The notes below the pieces were generated by a model. The model was not told the DNA's origin and did no database searches. It saw only the letters and a list, made by a program, of their open reading frames with translations. The position numbers were made by a program, and so were the translations under genes. Below, one piece after another: positions 26,282-36,603 of a DNA stretch of 64,000 nt; position 1 is the first letter of the stretch, and the number at the start of each line of letters is the position of its first letter. The stretch comes from Streptococcus pyogenes (GTDB taxonomy: Bacteria > Bacillota > Bacilli > Lactobacillales > Streptococcaceae). The stretch is taken from the NCBI RefSeq assembly GCF_002055535.1, contig NZ_LN831034.1, forward strand, positions 372,001 to 436,000. The letters run 5' to 3'.

Positions 26282-27148
26282 ATGGAAAAAGAACTCGGAA
26301 AAACCTTAAGGCGATTACGTAAGGGTAAGCAGGTTAGCATTTCTTTTTTAGCAGATGAATACCTGTCCAAGTCACAAATTTCAAGATTTGAACGAGGGGA
26401 ATCAGAAATCACCTGCAGTCGCTTGCTTAATCTTTTGGATAAACTGAATATTACGATTGACGAATTTGTTTCGGCTCATTCCAAGACGCATACGCATTTT
26501 TTCACGCTCTTAAGTCAGGCGAGAAAATGTTATGCTGAGAAAAACGTGGTTAAATTGACCAAACTGTTGAAGGATTATGCCCATAAAGATTATGAACGAA
26601 CGATGATTAAAGCTATTCTTTTTTCTATTGACTCCTCAATTGCACCTAGTCAAGAAGAATTGACTCGCCTCACAGATTATTTATTTAAAGTGGAACAGTG
26701 GGGATATTATGAAATCATTCTTCTGGGGAATTGCTCGCGCTTCATGAATTACAATACCCTATTTTTATTGACTAAGGAAATGGTAGCATCTTTTGCTTAT
26801 TCGGAACAAAATAAAACCAATAAAATGTTAGTGACTCAGTTATCCATTAATTGTCTCATTATCAGTATTGACCATTCTTGCTTTGAACATAGTCGCTATT
26901 TGATTAACAAAATTGATCTTTTGCTGCGAGACGAGCTCAATTTTTATGAAAAGACTGTTTTCTTATATGTGCATGGGTATTATAAATTAAAGCAGGAAGA
27001 AATGTCTGGAGAAGAGGACATGCGGCAGGCCTTGCAGATTTTTAAGTATCTTGGAGAGGACTCATTGTATTATAGTTATAAGGAACATTACCGTCAAATA
27101 GTGCTGGGAGGTAAGGGGGATGAGGACTGGTCTGAGGCAGATTTATGA
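26282..27148 (+). CDS. rgg2: Rgg2 transcriptional activator (SHP receptor)
   Basis: A 288-aa Rgg/RRNPP regulator: N-terminal HTH (5-65; [19 protein letters not shown]) and an alpha-helical repeat domain that binds SHP. ATG 26282 aligns exactly with rgg3 (MEKELGKTLRRLRKGK versus [16 protein letters not shown]); a GTG at 26267 lies inside the Rgg box. There is no good SD. The family role is activation of shp2, shp3 and the adjoining genes when SHP is present. Confidence 0.93.
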   Translation: MEKELGKTLRRLRKGKQVSISFLADEYLSKSQISRFERGESEITCSRLLNLLDKLNITIDEFVSAHSKTHTHFFTLLSQARKCYAEKNVVKLTKLLKDYAHKDYERTMIKAILFSIDSSIAPSQEELTRLTDYLFKVEQWGYYEIILLGNCSRFMNYNTLFLLTKEMVASFAYSEQNKTNKMLVTQLSINCLIISIDHSCFEHSRYLINKIDLLLRDELNFYEKTVFLYVHGYYKLKQEEMSGEEDMRQALQIFKYLGEDSLYYSYKEHYRQIVLGGKGDEDWSEADL

Positions 27149-27188
27149 GTTGCTTTCTATCAGATGTGTTCGTAAAATAAGAAATAAG

Positions 27189-27319
27189 AAAGGAGAAGGA
27201 CAGCTGTGTTTTTTGAAACGCAGTCAGTAGCCTAGACCTGAGTCTATTGAGTGACTTTTTTATACTGAGTTTATTCTTTGTAGGAGCAAAGGGTCTAGCT
27301 GTCCTTTAAATAACGGATT
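27189..27319 (+). promoter_or_regulatory. rgg2 terminator and mutM leader with looped-out Shine-Dalgarno
   Basis: AAAGGAG (27189-27195) is immediately followed by AAGGACAGCT (27196-27205), which pairs perfectly with AGCTGTCCTT (27297-27306), 13 nt before the mutM ATG. Between the arms are hairpin CTGTGTTT/AAACGCAG and an imperfect terminator hairpin (27221-27264, ending ACTTTTTTATA) for rgg2. TATACT (27261-27266) may be a -10 for mutM. In that shorter RNA, TAGGAG (27281-27286) sits before a smaller AAAGG/CCTTT hairpin. Confidence 0.5.
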
Positions 27320-28147
27320 ATGCCAGAATTACCAGAAGTTGAAACGGTCCGACGAGGACTTGAGACTTTAGTGCTTGGCCAAGAAATTGTGGCTGTTACG
27401 CTTAAAGTGCCAAAAATGGTTAAAACCGACTTAGAGACGTTTGCCCTGACCCTACCTGGTCAAATCATTCAGTCAGTTGGCCGTCGGGGAAAATATTTAT
27501 TAATTGATTTGGGGCAATTAGTGTTGGTATCACATTTGCGGATGGAAGGCAAATATTTGCTTTTTCCAGATGAGGTCCCTGATAACAAACACTTTCATGT
27601 CTTTTTTGAATTGAAAAATGGTTCGACCTTGGTTTACCAAGATGTGCGTAAATTTGGAACCTTTGATTTGATAGCAAAATCTCAATTATCAGCGTTTTTT
27701 GCCAAACGAAAACTAGGCCCTGAACCAAAGAAAGAGACCTTTAAGTTAAAAACCTTTGAGGCTGCTCTGCTATCCTCCCAAAAACCCATAAAACCACATC
27801 TTTTAGACCAGACCTTGGTTGCTGGTTTAGGGAATATTTATGTGGACGAGGTACTTTGGGCTGCTAAGGTTCATCCAGAAACTGCGTCTTCTAGGTTGAA
27901 TAAGGCGGAGATAAAACGGCTGCATGATGAAACCATACGAATCCTAGCTTTAGGAATTGAAAAGGGCGGTTCGACCGTCCGTACTTACCGTAATGCTTTG
28001 GGAGCTGATGGCACCATGCAGGACTATTTGCAGGTTTATGGTCAAACTGGGAAACCGTGTCCTCGTTGTGGACAGGCTATTGTCAAATTAAAAGTTGGAG
28101 GAAGGGGGACGCACATTTGTCCAAAATGCCAGAAAAAAAGACTATGA
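27320..28147 (+). CDS. mutM: Formamidopyrimidine-DNA glycosylase
   Basis: Removes 8-oxoguanine and formamidopyrimidines and cleaves the abasic site. The 275-aa enzyme has the catalytic Pro2-Glu3 N-terminus ([15 protein letters not shown]), which fixes the start, and a C-terminal zinc finger (CPRCGQ...HICPKC, about 248-271). No SD lies in the 13 nt before ATG. Its TGA overlaps the coaE ATG. Confidence 0.96.
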
Positions 28148-28737
28148 TTATTGGCATCACAGGAGGCATTGCATCAGGAAAATCGACTGTGGTTAAGGTC
28201 ATTAGAAAAGCTGGTTATCAGGTGATTGATGCGGATCAAGTGGTCCATGACTTGCAAGAAAAAGGCGGTCGTCTTTACGAGGCTCTTAGAGAAGCTTTTG
28301 GGAATCAGATTTTAAAAGCAGATGGTGAGTTAGATCGCACAAAGCTGTCAGAAATGCTTTTTTCAAACCCAGATAATATGGCAACATCCTCAGCCATTCA
28401 AAATCAAATCATTAAGGAAGAATTGGCGGCTAAGCGTGACCACTTAGCACAGAGCCAAGCCATTTTTTTCATGGATATTCCCCTTTTAATGGAATTGGGC
28501 TACCAAGACTGGTTTGATGCGATTTGGCTGGTTTATGTAGATGCTCAGACACAATTGCAGCGCTTAATGGCTAGAAATCGTTTAGACAAAGGAAAAGCAA
28601 GGCAGCGAATAGCCAGTCAGTTACCAATAGAGGAAAAAAAGCCCTATGCCAGTCTAGTGATTGATAATAGTGGGGATATTGCAGCCTTAATAAAGCAAGT
28701 ACAATCTGCGTTGTTGTTATTAGCCAATCCGAGGTAG
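28144..28737 (+). CDS. coaE: Dephospho-CoA kinase
   Basis: Last step of coenzyme A synthesis, phosphorylating the ribose 3'-OH. The 197-aa P-loop kinase has GGIASGKST (7-15), the DADQVVHDL motif (about 31-39) and the LID-region [20 protein letters not shown] 28144 overlaps the mutM stop. An in-frame ATG at 28126 would add six residues and is a less likely start. Confidence 0.94.
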
Positions 28738-28926
28738 CTAAGCTGAGAGATTCGTATCATAGCTGTCAAAATCAAGCTATTTCTGTCTAAAACTAGCTGG
28801 TCCCTTTTAAATTAGCGCATCAAGGGTTATATGTTATAATAGTATTAAGAGTGAGACCCTTCTAAACACTTTAACTTATGGGTAAACACATATCGATAAG
28901 TATGATCATCAAAAAAGAGGAAGCCT

Positions 28927-30429
28927 ATGACTACAATGACAATTGCAAAAGGCAATCAACCGATAGCCTTACAATTAGGGATGCTAAATCGTCACGGTTT
29001 GATTGCTGGAGCGACTGGAACAGGTAAAACTGTGACCTTAAAAGTGCTAGCAGAGCAATTAAGTTTAGCTGGTGTGCCAGTCTTTTTGGCAGATATCAAA
29101 GGAGACCTGTCTAATCTTACTAAAGCAGGAGAGGTGACTGATAAATTGGCTGCGCGTTTAGCCACAATCGGGGTAAGTGATTACCAGCCTCAGGCCTTTC
29201 CTGTAAGAATGTGGGATGTTTTTGGTCAAAACGGTCAACCCTTACGGACAACGATTTCTGAGCTGGGACCTATGATGTTGTCGCGTTTATTGAATCTTAA
29301 TGATACCCAGACAGGTGTCTTAAACATCGTCTTTAAAATCGCCGACGAGAAAGGTTGGCTTTTGATTGATTTGAAAGACTTGCAGGCTATCTTAAAAGAA
29401 GTTGGTGACCATGCCTCAGACTACTCCAGCCATTACGGTAATATCGCTAAGCAATCTATCGGGGCTATCCAAAGAAGTCTCTTGACTTTGGAACAAGAAG
29501 GGGCCCACCAATTTTTTGGAGAGCCTGCTTTAGATGTGGCTGATTTGATGCAATTAGATGTTGCTTCGGGTTATGGAGCCATTAACATTTTGTCAGCGAC
29601 TAAGCTTTTTCAATCTCCTACCCTTTACACAACCTTCTTACTTTGGTTATTATCAGAGCTGTACAAATTATTGCCAGAAGTTGGGGATTTGGACAAACCT
29701 AAGATGGTTTTCTTTTTTGATGAAGCTCACTTGCTCTTCAAAGATGCCCCTAAAGTTTTCTTGGAAAAAGTTGAACAGATTGTGCGACTTATTCGTTCAA
29801 AGGGAGTTGGGATTTTCTTTGTGACTCAAAACCCACTTGATTTGCCAGAAACGGTTTTGGCTCAGCTTGGAAATCGTATTCAGCATGCCTTTCGCGCTTA
29901 TACACCGAAAGAACAAAAGGCGGTTCGTGTCGCTGCGGATACTTTCCGACAAAATCCTGACTTAGATGTGGCAAGGGTGATTACAGAACTAGAAGTCGGT
30001 GAGGCCTTGATTTCTGTTTTGAATGATAAGGGACAACCATCCATCGTTGAACGTGCCTATATCATGCCGCCTAAGAGTAGCTTTGCTGTTTTGTCAGAGA
30101 TAGAGAGTCAGCAGCTTGTGCAGTCCTCACCTTTTGCCAGTAAATATAGTCAGTCCATTGACCGTGAATCTGCTTATGAAAAATTAGCTGCTAAGGTTTT
30201 AGAAGACAACCGACTGGCCCAAGAAGCGATAGCGACAGCACAACGCGAAAAAGAAGCTAAAGAAGCCATCAAGGCGCAAGCAGCTACCAAAAAAGCTAAT
30301 CGGCGTTCTGTTGGGCGTTCCCACAAAACAGTCGTCGAAAAAGCAACAGATGCGTTTATTAGTACGACGGTTAGAACAATTGGGCGAGAACTGGTCAGAG
30401 GTTTACTGGGTAGTTTACGTAAACGATGA
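28927..30429 (+). CDS. HerA-like / DUF853 ATPase
   Basis: A 500-aa P-loop protein: Walker [10 protein letters not shown] (about 27-35), Walker [14 protein letters not shown] (about 260-272) and a Lys/Ala-rich C-terminal tail (430-500). It resembles the bacterial DUF853 branch of HerA/FtsK-type hexameric ATPases, which may act in DNA transport or repair; the function is not established. AAAGAGGAAG precedes ATG. A TATAAT lies near 28835. Confidence 0.82.
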   Translation: MTTMTIAKGNQPIALQLGMLNRHGLIAGATGTGKTVTLKVLAEQLSLAGVPVFLADIKGDLSNLTKAGEVTDKLAARLATIGVSDYQPQAFPVRMWDVFGQNGQPLRTTISELGPMMLSRLLNLNDTQTGVLNIVFKIADEKGWLLIDLKDLQAILKEVGDHASDYSSHYGNIAKQSIGAIQRSLLTLEQEGAHQFFGEPALDVADLMQLDVASGYGAINILSATKLFQSPTLYTTFLLWLLSELYKLLPEVGDLDKPKMVFFFDEAHLLFKDAPKVFLEKVEQIVRLIRSKGVGIFFVTQNPLDLPETVLAQLGNRIQHAFRAYTPKEQKAVRVAADTFRQNPDLDVARVITELEVGEALISVLNDKGQPSIVERAYIMPPKSSFAVLSEIESQQLVQSSPFASKYSQSIDRESAYEKLAAKVLEDNRLAQEAIATAQREKEAKEAIKAQAATKKANRRSVGRSHKTVVEKATDAFISTTVRTIGRELVRGLLGSLRKR

Positions 30430-30550
30430 AGGCTATCAGATGAGACTTAGCACTATTATGGGACACTGTTTTTGGCAGAAATGTGTTATAATAATCAAAG
30501 GCCCAATGGAAAGAAGATGATGATCTATTAGTGATAAAGCGGTAACGACA

Positions 30551-31744
30551 GTGAACTGGCGACAAAATCTAAAAGTGGCTTGGCTTGGTAACTTCTTTAC
30601 TGGGGCAAGCTTTTCACTTGTTATGCCTTTTATGGCTCTATATGTGGAAAATTTAGGTACTCCGACAGAATTAGTAGAATACTATGCTGGTCTGGCAGTT
30701 GCTGTGACGGCACTTGCTTCAGCTTTATTTGCTCCTGTTTGGGGGAAGTTGGCTGATCGTTATGGCCGAAAACCTATGATGCTGCGAGCCAGTTTTGTTA
30801 TGACATTTACAATGGGTGGTTTAGCTATTATTCCTAATGTGTTTTGGTTACTCATTTTGAGATTATTAACAGGTGTCTTTGCGGGCTATGTGCCAAATGC
30901 CACTGCCTTGATTGCCAGCCAAGCCCCAAAAGAGGAGTCAGGTTATGCTTTAGGCACATTAGCAACAGGAGTGACAGCAGGCGCTTTAATTGGTCCTTTA
31001 CTAGGGGGAATTTTGGCAGAGCTATTAGGAATTCGACAAGTTTTCTTATTAGTTGGTGTGATATTATTTTTATGTTCTTTAATGACAGCTGTTTATGTTA
31101 AAGAAGAGTTTAAGCCGGTTAGGCGCTTTGAGATGATACCTACAAAAGTCATTTTAAAACAGGTAAAAAGTCCCCAGATTATGCTTGGTTTATTTGTGAC
31201 TAGTATGATTATTCAAATTTCAGCTCAATCAGTGGCCCCCATTTTATCATTGTATATTCGTCATCTTGGTCAAACTCACAACTTAATGTTTACTTCAGGC
31301 CTGGTAGTTTCGGCCATGGGGTTTTCTAGCTTATTTAGCAGTTCTTACTTAGGAAAATTAGGAGATCGATTTGGCAATCATCGGTTATTGTTAGCCGCTT
31401 TGTGTTATAGCTTTATCATGTATTTTAGCAGTGCCTTAGCGCAGACCAGTTTTCAATTAGGAGTACTACGCTTTGCTTATGGGTTTGGTGTGGGCGCTTT
31501 GATGCCAAGTATTAACTCTTTACTAACTAAGTTAACACCAAAAGAAGGTATTTCTAGAGTATTTGCCTATAATCAAATGTTTAGTAACCTTGGTCAAGTC
31601 ATTGGCCCTTTTATTGGATCAAATGTGGCTGTAGTGTTAGGCTACCGTTCTGTTTTTTATGTGACTAGTTTGATTGTGTTTGTTAATTTAATATGGAGTT
31701 TGATTATATTTCGAAAATATATTAAAGTTAAGGATATTGTGTGA
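30551..31744 (+). CDS. pmrA: MFS multidrug efflux transporter PmrA
   Basis: A 397-aa major facilitator with 12 membrane segments and the loop 2-3 motif [14 protein letters not shown] (about 73-86), repeated as [14 protein letters not shown] in the second half. It matches streptococcal PmrA, a fluoroquinolone/dye exporter. The start is GTG; no clear SD is adjacent. TATAAT lies near 30487. Its TGA overlaps the rpmG GTG. Confidence 0.88.
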   Translation: MNWRQNLKVAWLGNFFTGASFSLVMPFMALYVENLGTPTELVEYYAGLAVAVTALASALFAPVWGKLADRYGRKPMMLRASFVMTFTMGGLAIIPNVFWLLILRLLTGVFAGYVPNATALIASQAPKEESGYALGTLATGVTAGALIGPLLGGILAELLGIRQVFLLVGVILFLCSLMTAVYVKEEFKPVRRFEMIPTKVILKQVKSPQIMLGLFVTSMIIQISAQSVAPILSLYIRHLGQTHNLMFTSGLVVSAMGFSSLFSSSYLGKLGDRFGNHRLLLAALCYSFIMYFSSALAQTSFQLGVLRFAYGFGVGALMPSINSLLTKLTPKEGISRVFAYNQMFSNLGQVIGPFIGSNVAVVLGYRSVFYVTSLIVFVNLIWSLIIFRKYIKVKDIV

Positions 31745-31887
31745 GAGTAAAAATTAATTTAGAATGTAGTGAGTGTGGCAGTAACAATTATCTAACCAGT
31801 AAAAATAAAAGCAGTCATCCGGAAAAAATAAAAGTTCCCAAATACTGCCCCAAGGAGAGAAAAGTGACCCTGCATGTTGAAACTTGA
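31741..31887 (+). CDS. rpmG: 50S ribosomal protein L33
   Basis: A 48-aa L33 paralogue ([25 protein letters not shown]...), starting at a GTG that overlaps the pmrA stop. It keeps the first CxxC pair (Cys9, Cys12) and Cys36, but the fourth zinc Cys is Glu (YCPKE). It is therefore an intermediate between zinc-binding (C+) and zinc-free (C-) forms. In streptococci it usually precedes secG, as here. Confidence 0.9.
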   Translation: MRVKINLECSECGSNNYLTSKNKSSHPEKIKVPKYCPKERKVTLHVET

Positions 31888-31932
31888 TAAGAATTGTGTT
31901 AGAATGGTCATGACAATAGTGGAGGAAATAAC

Positions 31933-32169
31933 ATGTACAACTTACTACTTACGATATTGCTAGTACTGTCGGTATTGCTTGTGATTGCTATTTTTATGCA
32001 ACCTCAAAAAAACCCAAGTAGCAATGTTTTTGATAGCAGCGGTTCAGAAGCCTTGTTTGAACGTACAAAAGCTCGTGGCTTTGAAGCATTCATGCAACGA
32101 TTCACAGCAGTTCTAGTATTTTTTTGGCTAGCGATTGCACTTGTGCTTGCCATTTTATCAAGTAAATAA
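31933..32169 (+). CDS. secG: Preprotein translocase subunit SecG
   Basis: A 78-aa membrane subunit that assists SecA-driven export through SecYEG. There are two hydrophobic helices (3-20 and 54-75) with the family NPSSNVFDSSGSEALFERTKARGFE loop. GTGGAGG precedes ATG. A terminator follows directly. Confidence 0.93.
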   Translation: MYNLLLTILLVLSVLLVIAIFMQPQKNPSSNVFDSSGSEALFERTKARGFEAFMQRFTAVLVFFWLAIALVLAILSSK

Positions 32170-32173
32170 GGAG

Positions 32174-32207
32174 TGAGCTTGACAGAGTTAGTCTAGCTCA
32201 TTTTTTT
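32174..32207 (+). terminator. Terminator of secG
   Basis: TGAGCT (32174-32179) pairs with AGCTCA (32195-32200), then seven T. Confidence 0.75.
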
Positions 32208-32262
32208 ATCAGCGAAACGGATTGATATCCTCCAACAAACAAAACAGAAATAGAAATTAGGT

Positions 32263-34596
32263 ATGATGAAAGAAAGAATTATGACTTACCTCAAGGAGCA
32301 TGGCAAGTCCAATGTGAACGACTTGGCTGCGGCCTTGGAGATGGCTGGAGCTAAGCATTTTCCCAGCCTTATTAAAACCATTTCCAAAATGGAAAGTCAG
32401 AGCCTGTTACGGTTTTCAGATGATGGCAGTCTGGCTCTTAGAAAAGAGCGTGAAAAGAAAAAAGAACCTACTGTTCAGGGTGTTTTTCGTGCCAATAAAG
32501 CAGGCTTTGGTTTCTTACATGTGGATGAGAATGAAGATGACATGTTTATCGGTCGTAATGATGTTGGGTATGCTATTGATGGTGATACTGTCGAAGTAGT
32601 GGTTAAAAAGCCAGCAGACCGTCTCAAAGGCACAGCGGCTGAAGCTAAGGTCGTTGCTATTGTTGACCGTTCTTTAAAAACAGCTGTTGGAACCTTTATT
32701 TTAGATGATGACAAACCAAAATATGCTGGTTATATCAGGTCCAAAAACCAAAAGATTCAACAAAAAATCTATATCAAAAAAGAACCTGTTGTGCTTAAAG
32801 GCACTGAAATCATCAAGGTTGATATTGATAAATACCCGATACGCGGGCACGATTATTTTGTAGCCAGTGTGCGTGATATCGTAGGCCATCAAGGAGACGT
32901 TGGAATTGATGTCCTAGAAGTCCTTGAATCGATGGATATCGTGTCAGAATTTCCAGCAGAAGTTTTAGCTGAGGCCAATGCTATTTCAGAAGCACCAACT
33001 GCTAAAGATTTAATAGGCCGTGTGGATTTGCGTCAAGAAACCACCATTACTATTGATGGTGCGGACGCCAAAGACTTAGATGATGCTATCCATATTAAGC
33101 TATTGGATAACGGGAATTATGAACTTGGGGTACATATTGCGGATGTCTCATATTATGTGACAGAAGGATCTGCCCTTGATAAGGAAGCTATCGCCCGTGG
33201 CACTTCTGTCTATGTCACCGATCGTGTGGTTCCGATGTTACCAGAGCGTTTGTCAAATGGCATCTGCTCTTTGAACCCTAACATTGATCGTTTGACCCAG
33301 TCAGCCTTGATGGAAATTAATTCTCAAGGGCATGTGGTCAATTATCAAATCTGTCAATCAGTGATTAAGACAACTTACCGAATGACGTATAGTACGGTCA
33401 ATGACATGATTGCAGGAGATGAAGAAGCGCTCCAAGAATTCGCTAGCATTGCTGATGATGTGACCCTCATGGTGGCTTTGCATAGGATTTTGGAAGCTAT
33501 GCGGTCAAAACGAGGCGCCTTGAATTTTGATACGCAAGAAGCAAAAATTATTGTTAATGACAAAGGAATGCCGGTTGATGTGGTGCTTCGTCAAAGGGGC
33601 ATTGCGGAGCGGATGATTGAATCCTTTATGCTAGCAGCCAATGAGTGTGTTGCGGAGCATTTTGCAAAAGCTAAGTTACCGTTTATCTACCGTATTCACG
33701 AAGAACCAAAGGCCGAAAAACTTCAACAATTTATTGATTACGCTAGCACCTTTGGTATTCACATTCAAGGAACAGCCAACAAGATTTCTCAGGAAGCCTT
33801 GCAAGCCTTTATGGCAAAAGTCGAAGGTCAACCAGGAGCAGAAGTGCTCAACATGATGCTTCTACGTTCCATGCAACAAGCGAGGTATTCTGAACATAAT
33901 CATGGCCATTACGGTTTGGCCGCAGAATATTACACTCACTTTACCAGTCCGATTCGTCGTTACCCTGACTTATTGGTTCACCGCATGGTTCGTGAGTACA
34001 ATCAACCTAGTCAAGAAAAGCGCGACCATTTTGCTCAGATCATTCCAGAATTAGCAACATCTTCTTCACAGTTAGAGCGTCGTGCTATTGATGCTGAACG
34101 CGTGGTTGAAGCCATGAAAAAAGCTGAGTATATGGCAGAGTATGTCGGCGAAGAATTTGACGGTATCGTTTCCAGTGTCGTTAAATTTGGTTTTTTTGTA
34201 GAATTGCCAAATACGATTGAAGGTTTGGTTCATATCACTAGCTTACCGGAATACTATCACTTTAATGAAAGAACGCTAAGCCTTCAAGGTGAAAAATCAG
34301 GTAAGGTCTTTAAGGTCGGTCAACCTATTCGTGTGAAATTGGTTAAGGCTGACAAGGAAACTGGTGACATTGACTTTGAGTATTTACCTAGCGACTTTGA
34401 TGTGGTTGAAAAAATCAAGATGTCGGATAAAGCTAGTCGACGAGATCGCCGTAAATCCTCAAAATCATCTAAAGGGACAAAGAAAAAAGAACCTAAAGAA
34501 GTAGCCAAGGCAAAAACCAAGGGTAAAACTAAAAAAGGGTCTAAAAAACCATTTTACAAAGAACAAGCAAAAAAGAAGAGTCGTAAAAGGAGTTAA
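32263..34596 (+). CDS. rnr: Ribonuclease R
   Basis: Processive 3'-5' exoribonuclease that degrades structured RNA and works with tmRNA-SmpB. The 777 aa comprise an N-terminal helix-turn-helix (1-65), cold-shock domains (75-230), the RNB catalytic centre with [13 protein letters not shown] (about 265-277, metal-binding Asp cluster), an S1 domain (about 625-705) and a Lys/Ser-rich tail. It could start at 32263 or the next Met, 32266; the SD is weak. smpB follows after 2 nt. Confidence 0.96.
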   Translation: MMKERIMTYLKEHGKSNVNDLAAALEMAGAKHFPSLIKTISKMESQSLLRFSDDGSLALRKEREKKKEPTVQGVFRANKAGFGFLHVDENEDDMFIGRNDVGYAIDGDTVEVVVKKPADRLKGTAAEAKVVAIVDRSLKTAVGTFILDDDKPKYAGYIRSKNQKIQQKIYIKKEPVVLKGTEIIKVDIDKYPIRGHDYFVASVRDIVGHQGDVGIDVLEVLESMDIVSEFPAEVLAEANAISEAPTAKDLIGRVDLRQETTITIDGADAKDLDDAIHIKLLDNGNYELGVHIADVSYYVTEGSALDKEAIARGTSVYVTDRVVPMLPERLSNGICSLNPNIDRLTQSALMEINSQGHVVNYQICQSVIKTTYRMTYSTVNDMIAGDEEALQEFASIADDVTLMVALHRILEAMRSKRGALNFDTQEAKIIVNDKGMPVDVVLRQRGIAERMIESFMLAANECVAEHFAKAKLPFIYRIHEEPKAEKLQQFIDYASTFGIHIQGTANKISQEALQAFMAKVEGQPGAEVLNMMLLRSMQQARYSEHNHGHYGLAAEYYTHFTSPIRRYPDLLVHRMVREYNQPSQEKRDHFAQIIPELATSSSQLERRAIDAERVVEAMKKAEYMAEYVGEEFDGIVSSVVKFGFFVELPNTIEGLVHITSLPEYYHFNERTLSLQGEKSGKVFKVGQPIRVKLVKADKETGDIDFEYLPSDFDVVEKIKMSDKASRRDRRKSSKSSKGTKKKEPKEVAKAKTKGKTKKGSKKPFYKEQAKKKSRKRS

Positions 34597-34598
34597 CT

Positions 34599-35066
34599 AT
34601 GGCAAAAGGTGAAGGTCATATACTGGCGCAAAATAAAAAGGCTAGACATGATTATCACATTGTTGAAACCGTTGAAGCAGGGATTGTCTTAACGGGAACT
34701 GAGATTAAAAGTGTTCGTGCAGCTCGTATTCAACTGAAAGATGGCTTTGCCCAAATTAAGAATGGGGAAGCGTGGTTGGTCAACGTGCATATTGCACCTT
34801 TTGAACAAGGTAATATTTGGAACGCTGATCCTGAACGAACCCGCAAACTGCTGCTCAAAAAACGTGAGATTACGCATCTAGCAAATGAACTTAAAGGATC
34901 TGGCATGACCTTAGTTCCTCTCAAAGTTTACCTCAAGGATGGCTTTGCTAAAGTTCTGATTGGTCTAGCTAAAGGGAAACACGAGTATGACAAACGCGAA
35001 ACCATTAAACGCCGTGATCAGGAAAGAGATATTAAAAAACAAATGAAACACTACAATGCAAGGTAA
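34599..35066 (+). CDS. smpB: SsrA-binding protein SmpB
   Basis: Partner of tmRNA in rescuing stalled ribosomes. The 155-aa protein shows [27 protein letters not shown] near the start and the basic C-terminal tail [15 protein letters not shown] that enters the mRNA channel. AAGGAG lies in the rnr end. The rnr-smpB pairing matches their shared pathway. The ssrA RNA itself is not in this window. Confidence 0.97.
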   Translation: MAKGEGHILAQNKKARHDYHIVETVEAGIVLTGTEIKSVRAARIQLKDGFAQIKNGEAWLVNVHIAPFEQGNIWNADPERTRKLLLKKREITHLANELKGSGMTLVPLKVYLKDGFAKVLIGLAKGKHEYDKRETIKRRDQERDIKKQMKHYNAR

Positions 35067-35071
35067 GGTGA

Positions 35072-35791
35072 ATGAGTATTATGATAACTAAAGGACAAGT
35101 TCGTTTGTTACGAACTTATTCTTATGATAGCAACTTATACACGCAGGGATTAGAACAACTCAACAACAATCATATATTACTTAGTGCCGGTCGTTATGGT
35201 TTCTCAAAAGTAGGGGTGTATGACCTTACTCAAGAGATCTTTTCAGAAAAAATAGCTTTTCCAGATACAGTTTTTGCAGAAGGGCTAACAGTTGTTGAGG
35301 ATTATTTTTGGTTACTAACCTATAAAGAGGGTGTAGCCTACAAGTTTGATAAGGCTACCTGCAATTGTTTAGGGGCCTATCCATTTGAAGGAGATGGCTG
35401 GGGATTAGCCTATGATAAGGAAAACCAGTGTCTTTGGATGACTAGTGGAAATGCTTTTTTGCAAAAGCGAGACCCCAAAGATTTTGCTTTATTGGATACC
35501 GTACTAGTTGCTATAGAAAGTGTCCCCATCTCAATGCTTAACGAATTAGAGTATGTAGATGGTTATCTCTATGCCAATATTTGGCAAACCAATACTATTG
35601 TCAAACTCCAACCTGATTCTGGAAAGGTGGTAGCCACCTATGATATTAGTCCTTTGTTAAAAGCCTTAAATCTTGATAAGTCCCATTACCCTGACCTTAA
35701 TGTTTTGAATGGGATTGCTCATTTAGATCAACAACGTTTCTTAATTACTGGCAAACTATACCCGCTGATGTTAGAAGTAGTATTAGATTAA
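35072..35791 (+). CDS. Glutaminyl-peptide cyclotransferase-like beta-propeller protein
   Basis: A 239-aa protein resembling the bacterial/plant-type glutamine cyclotransferase family, a five-bladed propeller (blade motifs QGLEQL, AEGLTVVEDYFWLLT, WGLAYD, LNELEYVDGYLYANIW, LNGIAH). That family converts N-terminal Gln to pyroglutamate. There is no signal peptide, so it would be intracellular. It is transcribed after smpB. ATG 35072 or 35081 are both possible starts. The nearby pcp removes pyroglutamate, an interesting juxtaposition. Confidence 0.7.
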   Translation: MSIMITKGQVRLLRTYSYDSNLYTQGLEQLNNNHILLSAGRYGFSKVGVYDLTQEIFSEKIAFPDTVFAEGLTVVEDYFWLLTYKEGVAYKFDKATCNCLGAYPFEGDGWGLAYDKENQCLWMTSGNAFLQKRDPKDFALLDTVLVAIESVPISMLNELEYVDGYLYANIWQTNTIVKLQPDSGKVVATYDISPLLKALNLDKSHYPDLNVLNGIAHLDQQRFLITGKLYPLMLEVVLD

Positions 35792-35803
35792 GATGACAAT
35801 TGA

Positions 35804-35842
35804 GAAAGACCGATGAAAAGTTTCCCTAGGTCTTTCATTTTT
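35804..35842 (+). terminator. Terminator of rnr-smpB-cyclotransferase
   Basis: GAAAGACC (35804-35811) pairs with GGTCTTTC (35829-35836), then ATTTTT. Confidence 0.8.
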
Positions 35843-35847
35843 AGCAC

Positions 35848-35882
35848 AAAAAAACAGAGTTAGTTCATATCTCTGTTTTTTT
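35848..35882. terminator. Bidirectional terminator, mainly for the pcp operon
   Basis: AAAAAAACAGAG (35848-35859) pairs with CTCTGTTTTTTT (35871-35882). Confidence 0.85.
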
Positions 35883-35906
35883 AAAATAGGTTTAGTAGCG
35901 TCACAG

Positions 35907-36554
35907 TCAGTGAGTAGCGCCCCCTACACGTTTTAAATCGGAACGATCTTTGAAATCGACAATGGCAAAAATAGCAGCCTCAATTCCTCTTGTAATATCA
36001 TCGAGGTTCATGGCAGCTGTATTAGGTTTATCAACAACCTGTTCCATCATAAAGGGAATATGCATAAACCCAGCTTTGGCATTTGGACAATATTTATCCA
36101 CTAAGTAAAGGGCTTGATACATCAAATGATTGCAAACAAAGGTACCAGCTGTATTAGAAACAGAAGCAGGAAGTCCAGCCTGATGAATGGCAGCAACCAT
36201 CGCTTTGATTGGCAAGGTTGAAAAATAAGCTGCTTTACCATCTGCACGAATAGGTGTATCAATAGGCTGATTCCCTTCGTTATCAGGAATGCGAGCATCG
36301 TCTTGATTAATGGCAACGCGTTCTGGCGTTAGTCCAGTCCGGCCACCAGCTTGCCCAATACAAAGGACTGCATCAGGTTGAAAGCTTTCGATATGCTGCT
36401 GGAGCACATCGGCAGATTTTTGAAAAACCGTTGGAACTTCAATACATTTGATTTCTGCTCCATGAATGGTTGCTGGCAATTTCTTGATAGCTTCAAGGGC
36501 AGGATTAATAGCTTCGCCGCCAAAGGGATCAAAGCCTGTTACAAGAATTTTCAT
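35907..36554 (-). CDS. pcp: Pyrrolidone-carboxylate peptidase
   Basis: Cysteine peptidase removing N-terminal pyroglutamate; its PYR activity is the diagnostic trait of group A streptococcus. The 215 aa hold the C15 triad: Glu78 in PERVA, Cys141 in GTFVCNH and His165 in GFMHIP. GAAAGGACA precedes ATG. It is the last gene of a probable operon with the DUF969/DUF979 membrane pair. Confidence 0.96.
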
Positions 36555-36603
36555 AATAATGTCCTTTCAATGAATAACTGACGCTACTAACTTAGCAAAA
36601 AAG

